This document shows positions 1 through 8,650 of a stretch of DNA of 64,000 nt, in pieces. Made by a program: the position numbers and the translations under genes. This stretch comes from Bradyrhizobium sp. dw_78 (GTDB lineage Bacteria > Pseudomonadota > Alphaproteobacteria > Rhizobiales > Xanthobacteraceae), in the NCBI RefSeq assembly GCF_018449525.1, contig NZ_JAAVUS010000006.1, forward strand, positions 310,001 through 374,000, written 5' to 3'. The notes beneath the pieces were generated by a model. That model was not told the origin of the DNA and searched no databases. It saw nothing but the letters and a program-made list of their open reading frames with translations. Within the stretch, counting starts at the first letter, position 1. Each line of letters opens with the position of its first letter.

Positions 1-1
1 G

Positions 2-778
2 AACGGACAATTGGCGACCTATATCTATGTCGACATCCGCGACCGCGATCTCGGCGGCTATGTCGCCGACGCGCAGCGCGCCGTGCAGGCCAGCATCCAG
101 TTCCCGCCGGGCTATTATGTCATCTGGAGCGGCCAGTACGAATATCTCGAACGTGCGACGGCGCGGCTGAAGATCGTCGTGCCGGTCACGCTGCTGATCA
201 TCTTCCTGCTGCTGTATCTGAACTTCCGCTCGATCACCGAGACCCTGATCGTCATGCTGTCGCTGCCGTTCGCGCTCGTCGGCGGGCTCTGGCTGATGTG
301 GGCGCTCGGCTTCAACCTGTCGGTTGCGGTCGCCGTCGGTTTCATCGCCCTTGCCGGGGTCGCCGCCGAGACCGGCGTGGTGATGCTGATTTACCTCAAT
401 CAGGCGCTGGCGGAGATCAAGGCGCTGCGCGACATCGAGGGGCGGGCGCTGACGCGAAACGATCTTTACGATGCCGTGATGGAAGGCGCGGTCGAACGCG
501 TGCGTCCGAAGATGATGACGGTGGTCGCCATCATGGCGGGGTTGCTGCCGATCATGTGGAGCACCGGCACCGGCTCCGAAATCATGCAGCGCATCGCGGT
601 GCCGATGATCGGCGGCATGATCTCTTCGACCGCGCTGACGTTGATCGTGATCCCGGCGATCTTCGGTCTGGTCAAGGGAATCGGCCTGCCGAACCAACAC
701 GGTTTCGACGGCCAGCCTCCGTTAGCTGCGGGCGCGCCGGTCAAGCAACCGCAACGCGTTCCGGAGCCTGCCGAATGA
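2..778 (+). CDS. CusA/CzcA-family RND efflux pump, C-terminal part
   Basis: This is the 3' end of a heavy-metal or cation efflux RND inner-membrane transporter; the gene enters from the left edge, so its start is not in the window. About 258 residues are visible. They begin with NGQLATYIYVDI, a stretch typical of CusA/CzcA proteins, followed by the hydrophobic helices of the second transmembrane half (for example VTLLIIFLLLYLNFRS and the small-residue-rich GFIALAGVAAETGVVMLIYL), the conserved RPKMMTV segment and a final helix pair. These pumps work with a periplasmic adaptor and an outer-membrane channel to expel Cu(I), Ag(I), Zn, Co or Cd. The metal cannot be decided here because the ligand residues lie upstream. 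The protein ends in a proline-rich tail. Family is secure; substrate is open. Confidence 0.9.
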   Translation, partial: NGQLATYIYVDIRDRDLGGYVADAQRAVQASIQFPPGYYVIWSGQYEYLERATARLKIVVPVTLLIIFLLLYLNFRSITETLIVMLSLPFALVGGLWLMWALGFNLSVAVAVGFIALAGVAAETGVVMLIYLNQALAEIKALRDIEGRALTRNDLYDAVMEGAVERVRPKMMTVVAIMAGLLPIMWSTGTGSEIMQRIAVPMIGGMISSTALTLIVIPAIFGLVKGIGLPNQHGFDGQPPLAAGAPVKQPQRVPEPAE

Positions 779-833
779 GGTATGTGCATTGTCGCGCGTA
801 ACCGCCATCCGCTGAAGTGGCGGCGACGCCGAT

Positions 834-3800
834 TTAAGCCTGCGCCGCCCCCGAGAACACCACTTCGACCAGGGTGCCGGAATGCGGCGCGCTCTTGATC
901 TGGAAGTGCGCGCGGTTGGCCTCGACCAGCGCCTTGGTCAGCGACAGATTGACGCCGGAATGGTCGGAGGCCTGATCCGACGGCGCCGAGTTGCGGAAAG
1001 GCTCGAGCGCGGCCGCGACTTCGTTATCGTTCAATCCGTGGCCGGTATCGCGGACCCGCAACACCACGGCGCCGAAGTCGGACAGCGCGGTGGAGACGAT
1101 GACCTGTCCTCCGGCATTGGCGAGATGGATCGAATTGCCGATCAGGTTGAGCGTGATCTGTCGCAGCGTGTGGGCGTCGGCGATGACCGGCGGCAGCGCA
1201 TGCGCCAGCGAGGTCCGGATGATGATGCGTTCGCGATTGGCCTGGGGCTGCATCGCCGCGACGCATTGCTCGACCAGATCGTTGAGGTTCTGGCTCGCGA
1301 AGGCGAGATCGAGTTTGCCGGTCTCGATCCGCGACAGGTCGAGCAGGTCGTCGATGATCGCGATCACGCGCTCGCCGGAAGCGCGAACGTCCTTCATATA
1401 TTCGACGTAACGCTCGTTGCCGAGCGCGCCGAACCGTTCGCCGATCATGACGTCGGCAAAGCCCAGGATGGCGTTGAGCGGCGCGCGGACCTCATGGCTG
1501 ATCCGCGCCAGCATGTCCACCTTGGCGTTGGCCGCGCGATCGGCGAGCCTGTTGGCCTCGTGCAGTTCGCTCTCGCTTTTTTGAGTTTGCGACAGATCGC
1601 GGATCACCGCGAAGAAATTCGGTCCCCCTGCCTGGGTGCGCCCCATCGTCATCGAGACCGGGATCAGCCTGTCGCCACGCATGCGCGCCAGCACGTCGCG
1701 GCTGTAATCAGGCGGCGCCGCGATTTCGGCGGCCTTGATGTCTTCCAGATAGTCGAGCACCGCAGGCCGGCTTTCCGGCGCGAACAGCGCGGTGAAATTA
1801 TGCTGCACGAGCCCGGCGCCGTCATGGCCGAGCAGCGCCTCGGCGCCGCGGTTGCACGAATTGATGTTGCCTTCGGCATCGAACATCAGGATGGCCTCGG
1901 CGGTGGCGTCGAGAATGGTGGCGAGTTCTTCGGCATTGGCGTGGCCGACGGGCGAGGGGACTGACACGACGGCCGACTCGACCGCACCGGTGCTGCCAGC
2001 TGGCGCGTCCGAAAAAATCAGCGCCAGCGCGGAAGCGCCGTCCCAGGAGATCGTGTGAAGCCGCGCCTCGGTCGGCGTCTGATCCGGCGAATTCGGGGTG
2101 GCGGAGATCGTCACCGGCGTGCCGGTATCCGACGTGCTGCTGGCGGCCGACACACCCGGCTCGACATACAGCGCGTCGAGACCGCCGGCGTCTTCGAGGG
2201 CGTGAAGGCTGTCATAACCGATCCGCCGCAGGAACGCCGGGTTGGCGTAGAGCAGCCGGTCGAGCCGATAGATCAGCGTGCCGGTCGGCAGCAGGTCGAG
2301 CAGAACCCTGTCGCGGCGGCTTTCGCCCAGCGCCGGCGGCTCGGGATGTGTTAGCCAGCCCGTTTGTTCGCCGGGACCGGCGGTTTCCTTCGCGGCGGCC
2401 GGCTCGTCGGCGACTTGATCGGCGGTCGCGGCGGCGGGCGGCGGCATTACAGGCTTGCTCCTCTCGAGCCGTTCCGCCAATTGGCGTGCGAGTTCGTTGA
2501 AAGCGCTGTTCTCGCCCGGTGAAAGGGCGGGCGATTTTGGATCGCCGAGCGGCCGGAACGGCACGACGTTCGGGGGCGTTTCCACGGCTGTTTTCAAATC
2601 CGTTGGCTGTGAAGTGATCGGCGCTGGGTATTCGGTCATAGCGGGCGATGAGTCGCCGGCATCCGGGAGGGGCGTTTCCCTGGCGAGGCCGGCGGTAACG
2701 ATATCGGACGAAAGCGCCTGCGGCGCCGGTGGCGGGTGGGACAATTCATAACGGCGCAACGCGACCAGGCGTGCCAAGCCGTCGAGGTCACGGCAGACAC
2801 CAAAGCCGCGATAACCGGCGAAATTGTGGGCGCGGTCGAAGACGGGCAATCCCGCCAGCTCCAACGGCAGGTTGTCGCCGCCGTCGACCGGCCATTCCAG
2901 GGTGATGCCGCTCCAGGTGTCATGCGAGGCGAGCGCCCTTGGAATGCGGCCGTCGGGATCGAGCCCGAATGTTTCCGCGATCTCGCTCCATGACCGGCCG
3001 GGACCGGTCGCCAAGGGCGCGCCGATCAGACAGGCGAATTCTTCGGAATCGAGTGAGAAGCGGCCGTCGCCGTCCATCTTCCACAGGAAGCGCAGCGGCT
3101 GCCGGTGCGGATTGTGCGCGAGTTGGTCGAGCCACGGCGGCACTTCGACCGGCGTGGCGGCGATTTCGTGTGCCGGCGCAGGCCCTTCGACGGGGCCGGG
3201 CTCATCTGCGATTTCTTCATCGGCGACCGCCTCGACATAGGGGGACGGCTCGTGCCGCGGCGTTTCGGGATCGGGAGCTTCGGGATCCGGTGGCGGCGCT
3301 GCCGGCGGGACGTCTTCCAAGACTGTTTCGACTTCCGATGATGTTTCGTCGGCGGGAGGGGCCGGCACCGCCGTTGGCAATCCGGCTTCGGCAGGCCCGT
3401 CCGCCGCGACCGACTCAGCGGCCGGCTCCGCCAGCCGCTCGGCCGGCGTATCGATCAACGCAAATTCGGACGGCGCTTCGTTCGACATCGCCGGCTGTTC
3501 GTAATCGGGGGCCGGCCGATCCGCAACCGCCGCGACCGGTTCTTCAACTGTCTCGTCCGGGCCGGCAGCCGCGGCGTCGGGCACGATCAGTGCCACAAGG
3601 CCAACGTCCGCGCCGATCCCGACGCGCTGCAACACCAGGCGGCCGATGCCGATGGGCCGTTCGGCGCGGCCTTGTTTCAGCGCCTCGCTGCACGCCGCGC
3701 CAAAGCTTGTCTCGCTAAGGGTTGTCTCGCTAAGGGTTGTTTCACCAGGGTCTGCCTCGCAGAGATCGCGGAAGGCGGGCAGCGCGCGTGCCGCATCGCT

Positions 3801-4268
3801 GGTGCGGACCAATAGGCCATCGCGGGTGAAAGCAGCGACCGGCGCATCGACGCCTTCGACCAGCCGCTCCAGCCGTTCGATCAGCGGCATCGCGCGGCCG
3901 GCCGGTGCTGCGGCGGCCACCAGGACGCCCTGGCTGCCGTCCGGAAAATCCAGCCGCGCGCAGCCGCAGGTGACGAGCGCGCCGAGCATGGCGCCGAAGC
4001 CGCGCAGCCGTTCCAGCCGGATCGCACCCGAGGGCGGCAGCCGGTTTGCGAGTTGCGCGACTTGACGCCGGTGCGAATCCGCCGGGCCGAAGGTCTTTTT
4101 GGCCAATTCAGCGGCATTGGCCGTGCCGAGCACCCTGGCTCCGACCGGATTGGCCCACAGGATTCGCGTGCCATCGACCGACCAGAGCCATGCCGGCAGC
4201 GCGCTTGTTGCATGCACGGCCAGTCGTGGATCGCTGATGCCTTGCAACTGGAATTCCAGATTATTCAT
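834..4268 (-). CDS. Large PAS-domain sensor histidine kinase (PdhS/PleC-like)
   Basis: A 1144-residue sensor kinase with no clear transmembrane segment. An N-terminal PAS-like part is followed by a long Pro/Ala/Glu-rich linker (about residues 230-380), further PAS-like segments (around 390-500 and 640-720), a clear PAS domain before the kinase (around 770-890), a HisKA dimerisation domain with the phospho-acceptor His in SHEVRAPLNAILGFADVM (near residue 925), and a HATPase domain. The HisKA sequence resembles the PleC/PdhS/DivJ group that controls alphaproteobacterial cell-cycle signalling through DivK; that link is inference. The ATP-binding G1 box (DTGHGL) is present. The N box (NLIGNSIHLA) and G2 box (SGVNLSL) depart from consensus, so kinase strength is uncertain. 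A 15-bp tandem repeat lies in the coding region at 3707-3736. It is transcribed away from the phasin genes. Confidence 0.88.
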   Translation of the reverse strand: MNNLEFQLQGISDPRLAVHATSALPAWLWSVDGTRILWANPVGARVLGTANAAELAKKTFGPADSHRRQVAQLANRLPPSGAIRLERLRGFGAMLGALVTCGCARLDFPDGSQGVLVAAAAPAGRAMPLIERLERLVEGVDAPVAAFTRDGLLVRTSDAARALPAFRDLCEADPGETTLSETTLSETSFGAACSEALKQGRAERPIGIGRLVLQRVGIGADVGLVALIVPDAAAAGPDETVEEPVAAVADRPAPDYEQPAMSNEAPSEFALIDTPAERLAEPAAESVAADGPAEAGLPTAVPAPPADETSSEVETVLEDVPPAAPPPDPEAPDPETPRHEPSPYVEAVADEEIADEPGPVEGPAPAHEIAATPVEVPPWLDQLAHNPHRQPLRFLWKMDGDGRFSLDSEEFACLIGAPLATGPGRSWSEIAETFGLDPDGRIPRALASHDTWSGITLEWPVDGGDNLPLELAGLPVFDRAHNFAGYRGFGVCRDLDGLARLVALRRYELSHPPPAPQALSSDIVTAGLARETPLPDAGDSSPAMTEYPAPITSQPTDLKTAVETPPNVVPFRPLGDPKSPALSPGENSAFNELARQLAERLERSKPVMPPPAAATADQVADEPAAAKETAGPGEQTGWLTHPEPPALGESRRDRVLLDLLPTGTLIYRLDRLLYANPAFLRRIGYDSLHALEDAGGLDALYVEPGVSAASSTSDTGTPVTISATPNSPDQTPTEARLHTISWDGASALALIFSDAPAGSTGAVESAVVSVPSPVGHANAEELATILDATAEAILMFDAEGNINSCNRGAEALLGHDGAGLVQHNFTALFAPESRPAVLDYLEDIKAAEIAAPPDYSRDVLARMRGDRLIPVSMTMGRTQAGGPNFFAVIRDLSQTQKSESELHEANRLADRAANAKVDMLARISHEVRAPLNAILGFADVMIGERFGALGNERYVEYMKDVRASGERVIAIIDDLLDLSRIETGKLDLAFASQNLNDLVEQCVAAMQPQANRERIIIRTSLAHALPPVIADAHTLRQITLNLIGNSIHLANAGGQVIVSTALSDFGAVVLRVRDTGHGLNDNEVAAALEPFRNSAPSDQASDHSGVNLSLTKALVEANRAHFQIKSAPHSGTLVEVVFSGAAQA
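3707..3743. repeat. 15-bp tandem repeat inside the histidine kinase gene
   Basis: Two exact copies of TTGTCTCGCTAAGGG (3707-3721 and 3722-3736) are followed by a partial third copy. On the coding strand they keep frame and encode repeated ETTLS peptides in the linker region. This is probably a slipped-strand duplication in an unconstrained linker. Confidence 0.85.
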
Positions 4269-4604
4269 CGCGCTGACATGACCGGCAGATGTCGTTGTTG
4301 CTCCGACGATGGTGTCGGATATCGGCGGCCAGACGGTGACAGCCTCGGCGGAGCCTCAGTATCGCGCGGGGGAAGCGGCAGGTCCACGTCTTGACAGTGG
4401 TGATGATGGTCCAAGGCGCACTAACCTTAATCCGTACGAACTATCGAGCCCGGTCCGGTGTTGGACTGTTGAAAACGGCGCTCAAAGGTTCACGATAGGG
4501 AGACGGGAGGCAACGTCACATCGGCGAAGTCGTTTCCCGATAGTCTGGTGGGTGAAGACAGGGGAGGGGCAGTGGATGGCCCCTCGGCGCAAAGGAGTGG
4601 GACC
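4269..4604. other. Divergent intergenic region, kinase / phasin 1
   Basis: 336 bases lie between the start of the sensor kinase (leftward) and the first phasin (rightward), so promoters for both must be here. A TTGACA hexamer occurs at 4391-4396 but has no convincing -10 partner. I saw no PhaR-like TGC-N3-GCA site here, unlike ahead of the second phasin. Confidence 0.5.
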
Positions 4605-4988
4605 ATGAGCGACGACGTGCGTGATCGTTTCGAGATTCCAAAGGAAATGCGGTCGATGGCTGAAGCAAGCTTCGATCAGGCGCGCAAGGCCTTCGAGAAA
4701 TTCCTCGCCACCGCACAAGAGACTGCCGGCTCGATCGAGGATCGGGGCGCAACGGTCCGCGCCGGCGCCAAGGACATCAGCGCCAAGGCGGTCGCCTATG
4801 CCGAGAAGAACGTGCAGGCGTCGCTGGATTACGCCCAGGCGCTGGTACATGCCAAGGATCTGACCGAGGTGCTGCGGTTGCACGGTGATTACGTGCAGAC
4901 GCAGATGCGTTCGCTCGCCGAACAGGCCAGCGAAATGGGCCAGATCGTCGGCCGGGCGGCCATGGACGCCGCCAAGCCGAAAGGCTGA
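4605..4988 (+). CDS. Phasin family protein 1
   Basis: A 127-residue phasin, a small amphipathic helical protein that coats polyhydroxyalkanoate granules. The start is the ATG at 4605 (MSDDVRDRFEIPKEMR), chosen because a strong ribosome-binding site (AAAGGAG, 4591-4597) lies eight bases before it; an upstream in-frame ATG at 4548 has no such site. The typical phasin pattern is visible: the N-terminal IPKEMR-x-AEASFDQARKAFEKF motif, a central AKDISAKAVAYAEKN and the ASLDYAQALVHAKDLTEVL helix. It shares length and helix arrangement with the next gene, so the two are paralogues in tandem, about 320 bases apart. The long gap suggests separate promoters. Confidence 0.93.
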   Translation: MSDDVRDRFEIPKEMRSMAEASFDQARKAFEKFLATAQETAGSIEDRGATVRAGAKDISAKAVAYAEKNVQASLDYAQALVHAKDLTEVLRLHGDYVQTQMRSLAEQASEMGQIVGRAAMDAAKPKG

Positions 4989-5153
4989 GGCCGAACCGCC
5001 GACGATCAACCGGCTGTTTTGACGGCAGCGGACGGTGATCCGCGTGAGATCGAAAACAGCATTCTGGCCGCCAAACAGGGCCGGGATGCTGCCCTGTCGA
5101 TGTTACGCGTCCCGGCCCCAAACAAATTTATGGCGCTGTACGTCAGACTTCGT

Positions 5154-5165
5154 TGCATTGCACAA
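5154..5165 (+). promoter_or_regulatory. Candidate PhaR operator ahead of phasin 2
   Basis: TGCATTGCACAA fits the consensus TGCRNYGCASMA that I recall for the polyhydroxyalkanoate regulator PhaR of Bradyrhizobium diazoefficiens. It lies about 140 bases before the phasin start and just before a TTGACA hexamer (5168-5173), where a repressor would block RNA polymerase. Regulation is inferred. Confidence 0.55.
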
Positions 5166-5306
5166 AATTGACATGATATTCGTGTTAAGTAGTAGCTATT
5201 CGAAAGACAACTCCCGCTACGTGATTCCAGTTTGACGTTCGCGGCTTTTCGGTTGCCGGACGCGCAAGGGGTCACACCGGTTCACCCCTCGCGAAGGATG
5301 CATGTC

Positions 5307-5738
5307 ATGGCCAATACCGATCCGTTCTCCGGCTCTGTTATCCCGTTCGAAGTTCCCGAACATATGCGTGCGTTCGCCGAGAAGGGCGTTTCGCAGGCCC
5401 GCGACAGCTACGCCAAGTTCAAGGACGCGGCCGAAAGCAACAATGGCGCGATCGAGGAGATGTTTTCGGTGTTCAGCGCCGGCGCCAAGGAATATTCGGC
5501 CAAGCTGATGGAGGTGATGAAGGAGACCGCTACCGCGAATCTCGACTTCGCGCAGGCCCTGGTTGGCGTGAAGTCGCCCTCGGAAGCGCTGGAATTGTGG
5601 TCCTCGCACGCGCACAAGCAGTTCGAGGCGTTCACCGCCCACACCAAGGAACTCGCCGAACTGACCCAGAAGGTCGTGACCGAGAGCGCTGAGCCGATCA
5701 AGGCCAACGCTTCGAAACTATTCAAGCCGGCCGCCTGA
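5307..5738 (+). CDS. Phasin family protein 2
   Basis: A 143-residue phasin predicted to bind polyhydroxyalkanoate granules. The start is the ATG at 5307 (MANTDPFSG), with AAGG at 5294-5297 as ribosome-binding site; in-frame ATGs at 5232 and 5298 are less well placed. Phasin signatures are the VPEHMRAFAEKGVSQARDSY helix, FSVFSAGAKEYSAKLMEV, and NLDFAQALVGVKSPSEALELW, followed by HKQFEAFTAHTKELAELTQKV. The C-terminus ends in the FKPAA-type tail frequent in alphaproteobacterial phasins. A candidate PhaR site and a TTGACA box precede it, consistent with repression when storage polymer is absent. A strong terminator follows at 5806-5833. Confidence 0.94.
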   Translation: MANTDPFSGSVIPFEVPEHMRAFAEKGVSQARDSYAKFKDAAESNNGAIEEMFSVFSAGAKEYSAKLMEVMKETATANLDFAQALVGVKSPSEALELWSSHAHKQFEAFTAHTKELAELTQKVVTESAEPIKANASKLFKPAA

Positions 5739-5805
5739 TTTCCGGGGCTTGGGTTTTTCGGGCCAGGTTTTCCGGCCCGATCGCCGGGCCTGTCGTCTTG
5801 GAAGA

Positions 5806-5833
5806 AGCCTGGGCTGCGCGTCCGGGCTTTTTT
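5806..5833 (+). terminator. Rho-independent terminator after phasin 2
   Basis: Stem AGCCTGG/CCGGGCT (one G-U pair) followed by six T. A second GC-rich hairpin (GGGCC...GGCCC, about 5759-5779) precedes it. Confidence 0.75.
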
Positions 5834-6012
5834 CTGTGACCGAATTCTTTTGGAGCGATCCTCGCCGACCGGGGAGTCCTGGATAGGCCTCTATGGTGCC
5901 GCCGGATAATGCGGACATTGCCGTTTCCCGGCCTTGCCAAAGCCGGGCGTTGCACCTAGTTTCCGCCCCGTTCGAGCCCCCTTTTTGCTTTTGCCTGGGG
6001 CCGGTACCGGAT

Positions 6013-6089
6013 GCAGTTGTAGCTCAGTTGGTTAGAGCGCCTGTCTGTGGAACAGGAGGTCGGTGGTTCGAGCCCACCCAACTGTACCA
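6013..6089 (+). tRNA. tRNA-His (GTG)
   Basis: A complete 77-base cloverleaf with encoded CCA. The acceptor stem starts GCAGTTG and closes with CAACTGT; the anticodon stem CCTGT/ACAGG encloses the loop CTGTGGA with anticodon GTG (6047-6049); the T-arm has GGTTCGAGCC. The acceptor closes with a G1-U72 pair and the discriminator is A73, with no encoded G-1. This is unusual for bacterial tRNA-His but is the reported form in Rhizobiales, Caulobacterales and Rhodobacterales, whose HisRS does not need G-1/C73. The 3' 17 bases are the attachment core of the integrated element. Confidence 0.96.
6073..6089 (+). other. attL core (3' end of tRNA-His)
   Basis: The 17 bases cccacccaactgtacca at the tRNA 3' end recur exactly at 23220-23236. 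The integrase gene begins just inside. The pair defines the element at 6090-23236, about 17.1 kb. Confidence 0.9.
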
Positions 6090-6173
6090 TGCCACAAAAA
6101 TCTCCTGTGGTTTCAGCAACATATTGATAGACCTGACGTATTTGCCCGCGCTAAATACAAAAGGCGCATACAA

Positions 6174-7799
6174 ATGGCATTGCGGATGGTCGCGTTAGGT
6201 CGAGCAAAAGACGGTTGTTGGTTCGCCCGCAAGGGTATCCCGGAAGACGTCCGCGACTCATATGCTCGGCTTTATGGCGTCCGCAGGGAAGCTCATCTGA
6301 GACTGCCAAGGGACACTTCGCACCACGAGGCAAAGACGCGCCACGCTGAATGGATGGCGGAAATTGAAACGAGGATCGCAACCCTTCGCGCCGAGAGGAA
6401 CGGCGAAGGTCAGCCCCTAACTCGGTTAAACGCGATTGCTCTAGCTGGCCGATGGTACAAGTGGTTCGTCGGGCAGCACGAGGGCGACCCGGGTCCAGCT
6501 AAACGCTGGCAAGAAATGAGCGACCATCTCGTCTGGGAGGTGATCTACCCAGAGGCCCCTGACAGCTACCACGAGAACCCCGAGGCCGACCCTCACTGGG
6601 AATGGGCGAAGGAGCCAGAGGTTCGTGAAGCGGTGAGGCCGCAAGTTGCCGAATTGGCCCGCGTAGCGACCTTCCTTGCCAGCACTGGTATGGCCTTGAA
6701 TGCCACTGCCTACGCGCTCTTTGTGGATGCTGTCAGCGACAACCTGCTGTTGGCGATTTCAGTGCTGAAGCGGCGCGCCGATGGCGACTATTCCCGCGAT
6801 GACACTCCTGACAGCTTTCCACCGTTCACCGACGCCCCCACGAGGGGTACGGGCGTGAGCTGTTGGGAATTGTTTGAAGCATTCGTCAATGCAACCCAGC
6901 CAGCCGAAAACACCGTGCAGCGCTGGCGGGCGGTATTCCTGGAAATGCAGCGTGAGTTTGCGGAGGTGGGCGCCGAAGGTATCACCGAAGATAAAGCCCG
7001 CACCTGGATTCATGGCTTAATTTCTACCGATAGGTCAGCGCTCACCGTTCGTGAAATTTGGCTATCGGCATCGCGGCGGGTCTTCAGTTGGGGCCGTGAG
7101 CAGAAGCGTATCCGTCAGAACCCCTTCGCTGAAATCAAAGTAGACGTGCCCCGCAAGGTGCAAACCCGAGAGGATGGCAAGGCCTTCACGGATAAGGAGG
7201 TACGGACCATCCTGAAAGCGAGCCTAAAGTACGCCAAACCTGCAACACCGACCGAGAGAACCCGCCGTTGGGTGCCGTGGCTTTGTGCTTATTCAGGAGC
7301 ACGCTCAGGCGAAATCACCCAGTTGCGTGGCAGCGACATTGAAGCCAGAGACGGCATGTACGTGATGAAGCTGACACCCGAGGCGGGAACAGTAAAGAGC
7401 GGCAAGATACGCGTGGTGCCTCTACATGAGCATATCATAGCTCAAGGCTTCATAGAAATGGTGAATCAGATCGGCAAGGGAGCGCTATTCTACAACGATG
7501 TTACACCGCGACGTGTCAGCTCTGATCCTCTAAAGCCGACCCGCAGACGTGCGGCCACCGCGCGGGCGCATCTCGGAACGTGGGTGCGCGGGTTGGGGAT
7601 CACTGATCCTGAAGTCAGTCCGAATCATTCTTGGCGTCACACGTTCAAACGCATCGCCGAGGCCGTAGGGATCACCGAGAAGGTTCACGACGCAATAACA
7701 GGGCACACACCCGCCACAGAGGGACGAAAATACGGCCAACCGAATGTCGCGGACATGGCTGAGGCTCTGAAGAAGTTCCCGCGATACAAGCTGGATTGA
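6174..7799 (+). CDS. Tyrosine-type site-specific integrase
   Basis: A 541-residue phage-type integrase that would recombine the element at the tRNA-His 3' end. The reading frame is open back into the tRNA (to 6063); the ATG at 6174 (MALRMVALGRAKDGCWFARK) is preferred because the usual DUF6538-like N-terminus begins there. Catalytic residues of the tyrosine recombinase family are visible: the first Arg in YSGARSGEITQL (about residue 377), the beta-hairpin Lys in KSGKIRVVPLH, the HSWRHTF box (H-x-x-R) and ITGHTP...RKYG with the nucleophilic Tyr near residue 518. Position, orientation and adjacent attL agree with this role. The ORF is intact. No excisionase-like gene was identified. Confidence 0.93.
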   Translation: MALRMVALGRAKDGCWFARKGIPEDVRDSYARLYGVRREAHLRLPRDTSHHEAKTRHAEWMAEIETRIATLRAERNGEGQPLTRLNAIALAGRWYKWFVGQHEGDPGPAKRWQEMSDHLVWEVIYPEAPDSYHENPEADPHWEWAKEPEVREAVRPQVAELARVATFLASTGMALNATAYALFVDAVSDNLLLAISVLKRRADGDYSRDDTPDSFPPFTDAPTRGTGVSCWELFEAFVNATQPAENTVQRWRAVFLEMQREFAEVGAEGITEDKARTWIHGLISTDRSALTVREIWLSASRRVFSWGREQKRIRQNPFAEIKVDVPRKVQTREDGKAFTDKEVRTILKASLKYAKPATPTERTRRWVPWLCAYSGARSGEITQLRGSDIEARDGMYVMKLTPEAGTVKSGKIRVVPLHEHIIAQGFIEMVNQIGKGALFYNDVTPRRVSSDPLKPTRRRAATARAHLGTWVRGLGITDPEVSPNHSWRHTFKRIAEAVGITEKVHDAITGHTPATEGRKYGQPNVADMAEALKKFPRYKLD

Positions 7800-7926
7800 T
7801 CGATTTCCCGGTACCGGCCAATCGCGGGCTCGGTCACTGGGTGTTCCTATGCGTACCCGCGACACCAAGGAGAACTAACGTACCCCTCAGGAGCATAGGG
7901 CTCACAGGGAAACATGGGGAATACCG

Positions 7927-8217
7927 ATGACGACGGATAGCATCAACATCAAAGCATCTACCGTGGCAATCAGCGAAACGCTTAAGTTCGCAACGCTTTT
8001 GATCAAATCCAGGCCGCTGTACGATTTTGCTTACATGAAGCCGCCTCGTGGACGGTTCGTCTGTGCTGTGGCGTACCCGTGCGCGGGTGTAGCGCTAACG
8101 CTAGCCGAACGCCTCAGGTCGGCCGGCATGGCACTGGAAGCATGGGCTGACAGGATCGGGCGGCGGCTGGGCGTGCTCGATGCTGCGTTGGAACGTGTGT
8201 ACGGAAGCATGGTCTAG
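7927..8217 (+). CDS. Small hypothetical protein, integrase-proximal
   Basis: A 96-residue protein (MTTDSINIKAST...) with a GGGGA ribosome-binding site six bases before the ATG. It lies downstream of the integrase in the same direction and just before a lipoprotein gene. The middle (GRFVCAVAYPCAGVALTLAERLRSAGMALEAW) is hydrophobic to amphipathic; no family is recognised. It could be a small phage-type membrane or lysis-associated protein, but nothing proves that. It contains one copy of a short repeated motif (GCGTACCCG) shared with the phage intergenic region. Confidence 0.5.
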   Translation: MTTDSINIKASTVAISETLKFATLLIKSRPLYDFAYMKPPRGRFVCAVAYPCAGVALTLAERLRSAGMALEAWADRIGRRLGVLDAALERVYGSMV

Positions 8218-8222
8218 ACGCG

Positions 8223-8582
8223 ATGGTACCGAAGAGAATGTCGGTGTTGATCCTATCATGCCTGCTACTATCGGCGTGCGCATCACGAGAGCGGATAGCC
8301 GCAAAGAAAGCGGCTGCCGAGCAAGCGGCCCAAGCCGACCGAGAGAATCGCTGCACGTCCTTCGGCTACCAGCGTGGTTCACCGGACTACAGCAAGTGTC
8401 TCGAAAGCATGTACCTGCAAGACCAGCGAATGGCGGCGGCAGCGGAGACCCGGCGACAAGCGGACCTGGACGATGCTGCACAGGACTTCCAACGGGCTGG
8501 GGCAGCACTGCAAGGCATCAGCCCACCACCATCGCCTATCGTGCGCTGCCAGACGTTCGGTAATACCACCACCTGTCAGTGA
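8223..8582 (+). CDS. Small predicted lipoprotein
   Basis: A 119-residue protein with a lipoprotein signal peptide: basic start (MVPKR), hydrophobic core and lipobox LLSAC with the lipidation Cys at about residue 19. The mature part begins with an Ala/Glu/Lys helix and carries a conserved-looking pattern ENRCTSFGYQRGSPDYSKCLESM seen in small rhizobial and phage lipoproteins, then a Gln/Ala-rich helix and a C-terminal pair of Cys. It probably sits in the outer membrane or periplasm. Only five bases separate it from the preceding gene, suggesting an operon, and it converges on the helicase gene with a shared terminator between them. Confidence 0.72.
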   Translation: MVPKRMSVLILSCLLLSACASRERIAAKKAAAEQAAQADRENRCTSFGYQRGSPDYSKCLESMYLQDQRMAAAAETRRQADLDDAAQDFQRAGAALQGISPPPSPIVRCQTFGNTTTCQ

Positions 8583-8588
8583 ACAAAA

Positions 8589-8637
8589 AGGCCGCACACG
8601 GGCTCCCTTAGGATAACCTGTGTGCGGCCTACGTTTT
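8589..8637. terminator. Bidirectional terminator between lipoprotein and helicase genes
   Basis: Perfect 11-bp stem AGGCCGCACAC / GTGTGCGGCCT (8589-8599, 8620-8630). It has an A-run on the left and ACGTTTT on the right, so it can end transcription from both converging genes. Confidence 0.85.
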
Positions 8638-8650
8638 ACCTTGCGGCGTC

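Noticed and set aside
2939..3718. 259-residue Arg/Pro-rich frame opposite the sensor kinase
   Set aside because: Low-complexity antisense frame of the kinase linker.
6063..6173. N-terminal extension of the integrase into tRNA-His
   Set aside because: The open frame crosses the tRNA; the typical integrase N-terminus begins at 6174.
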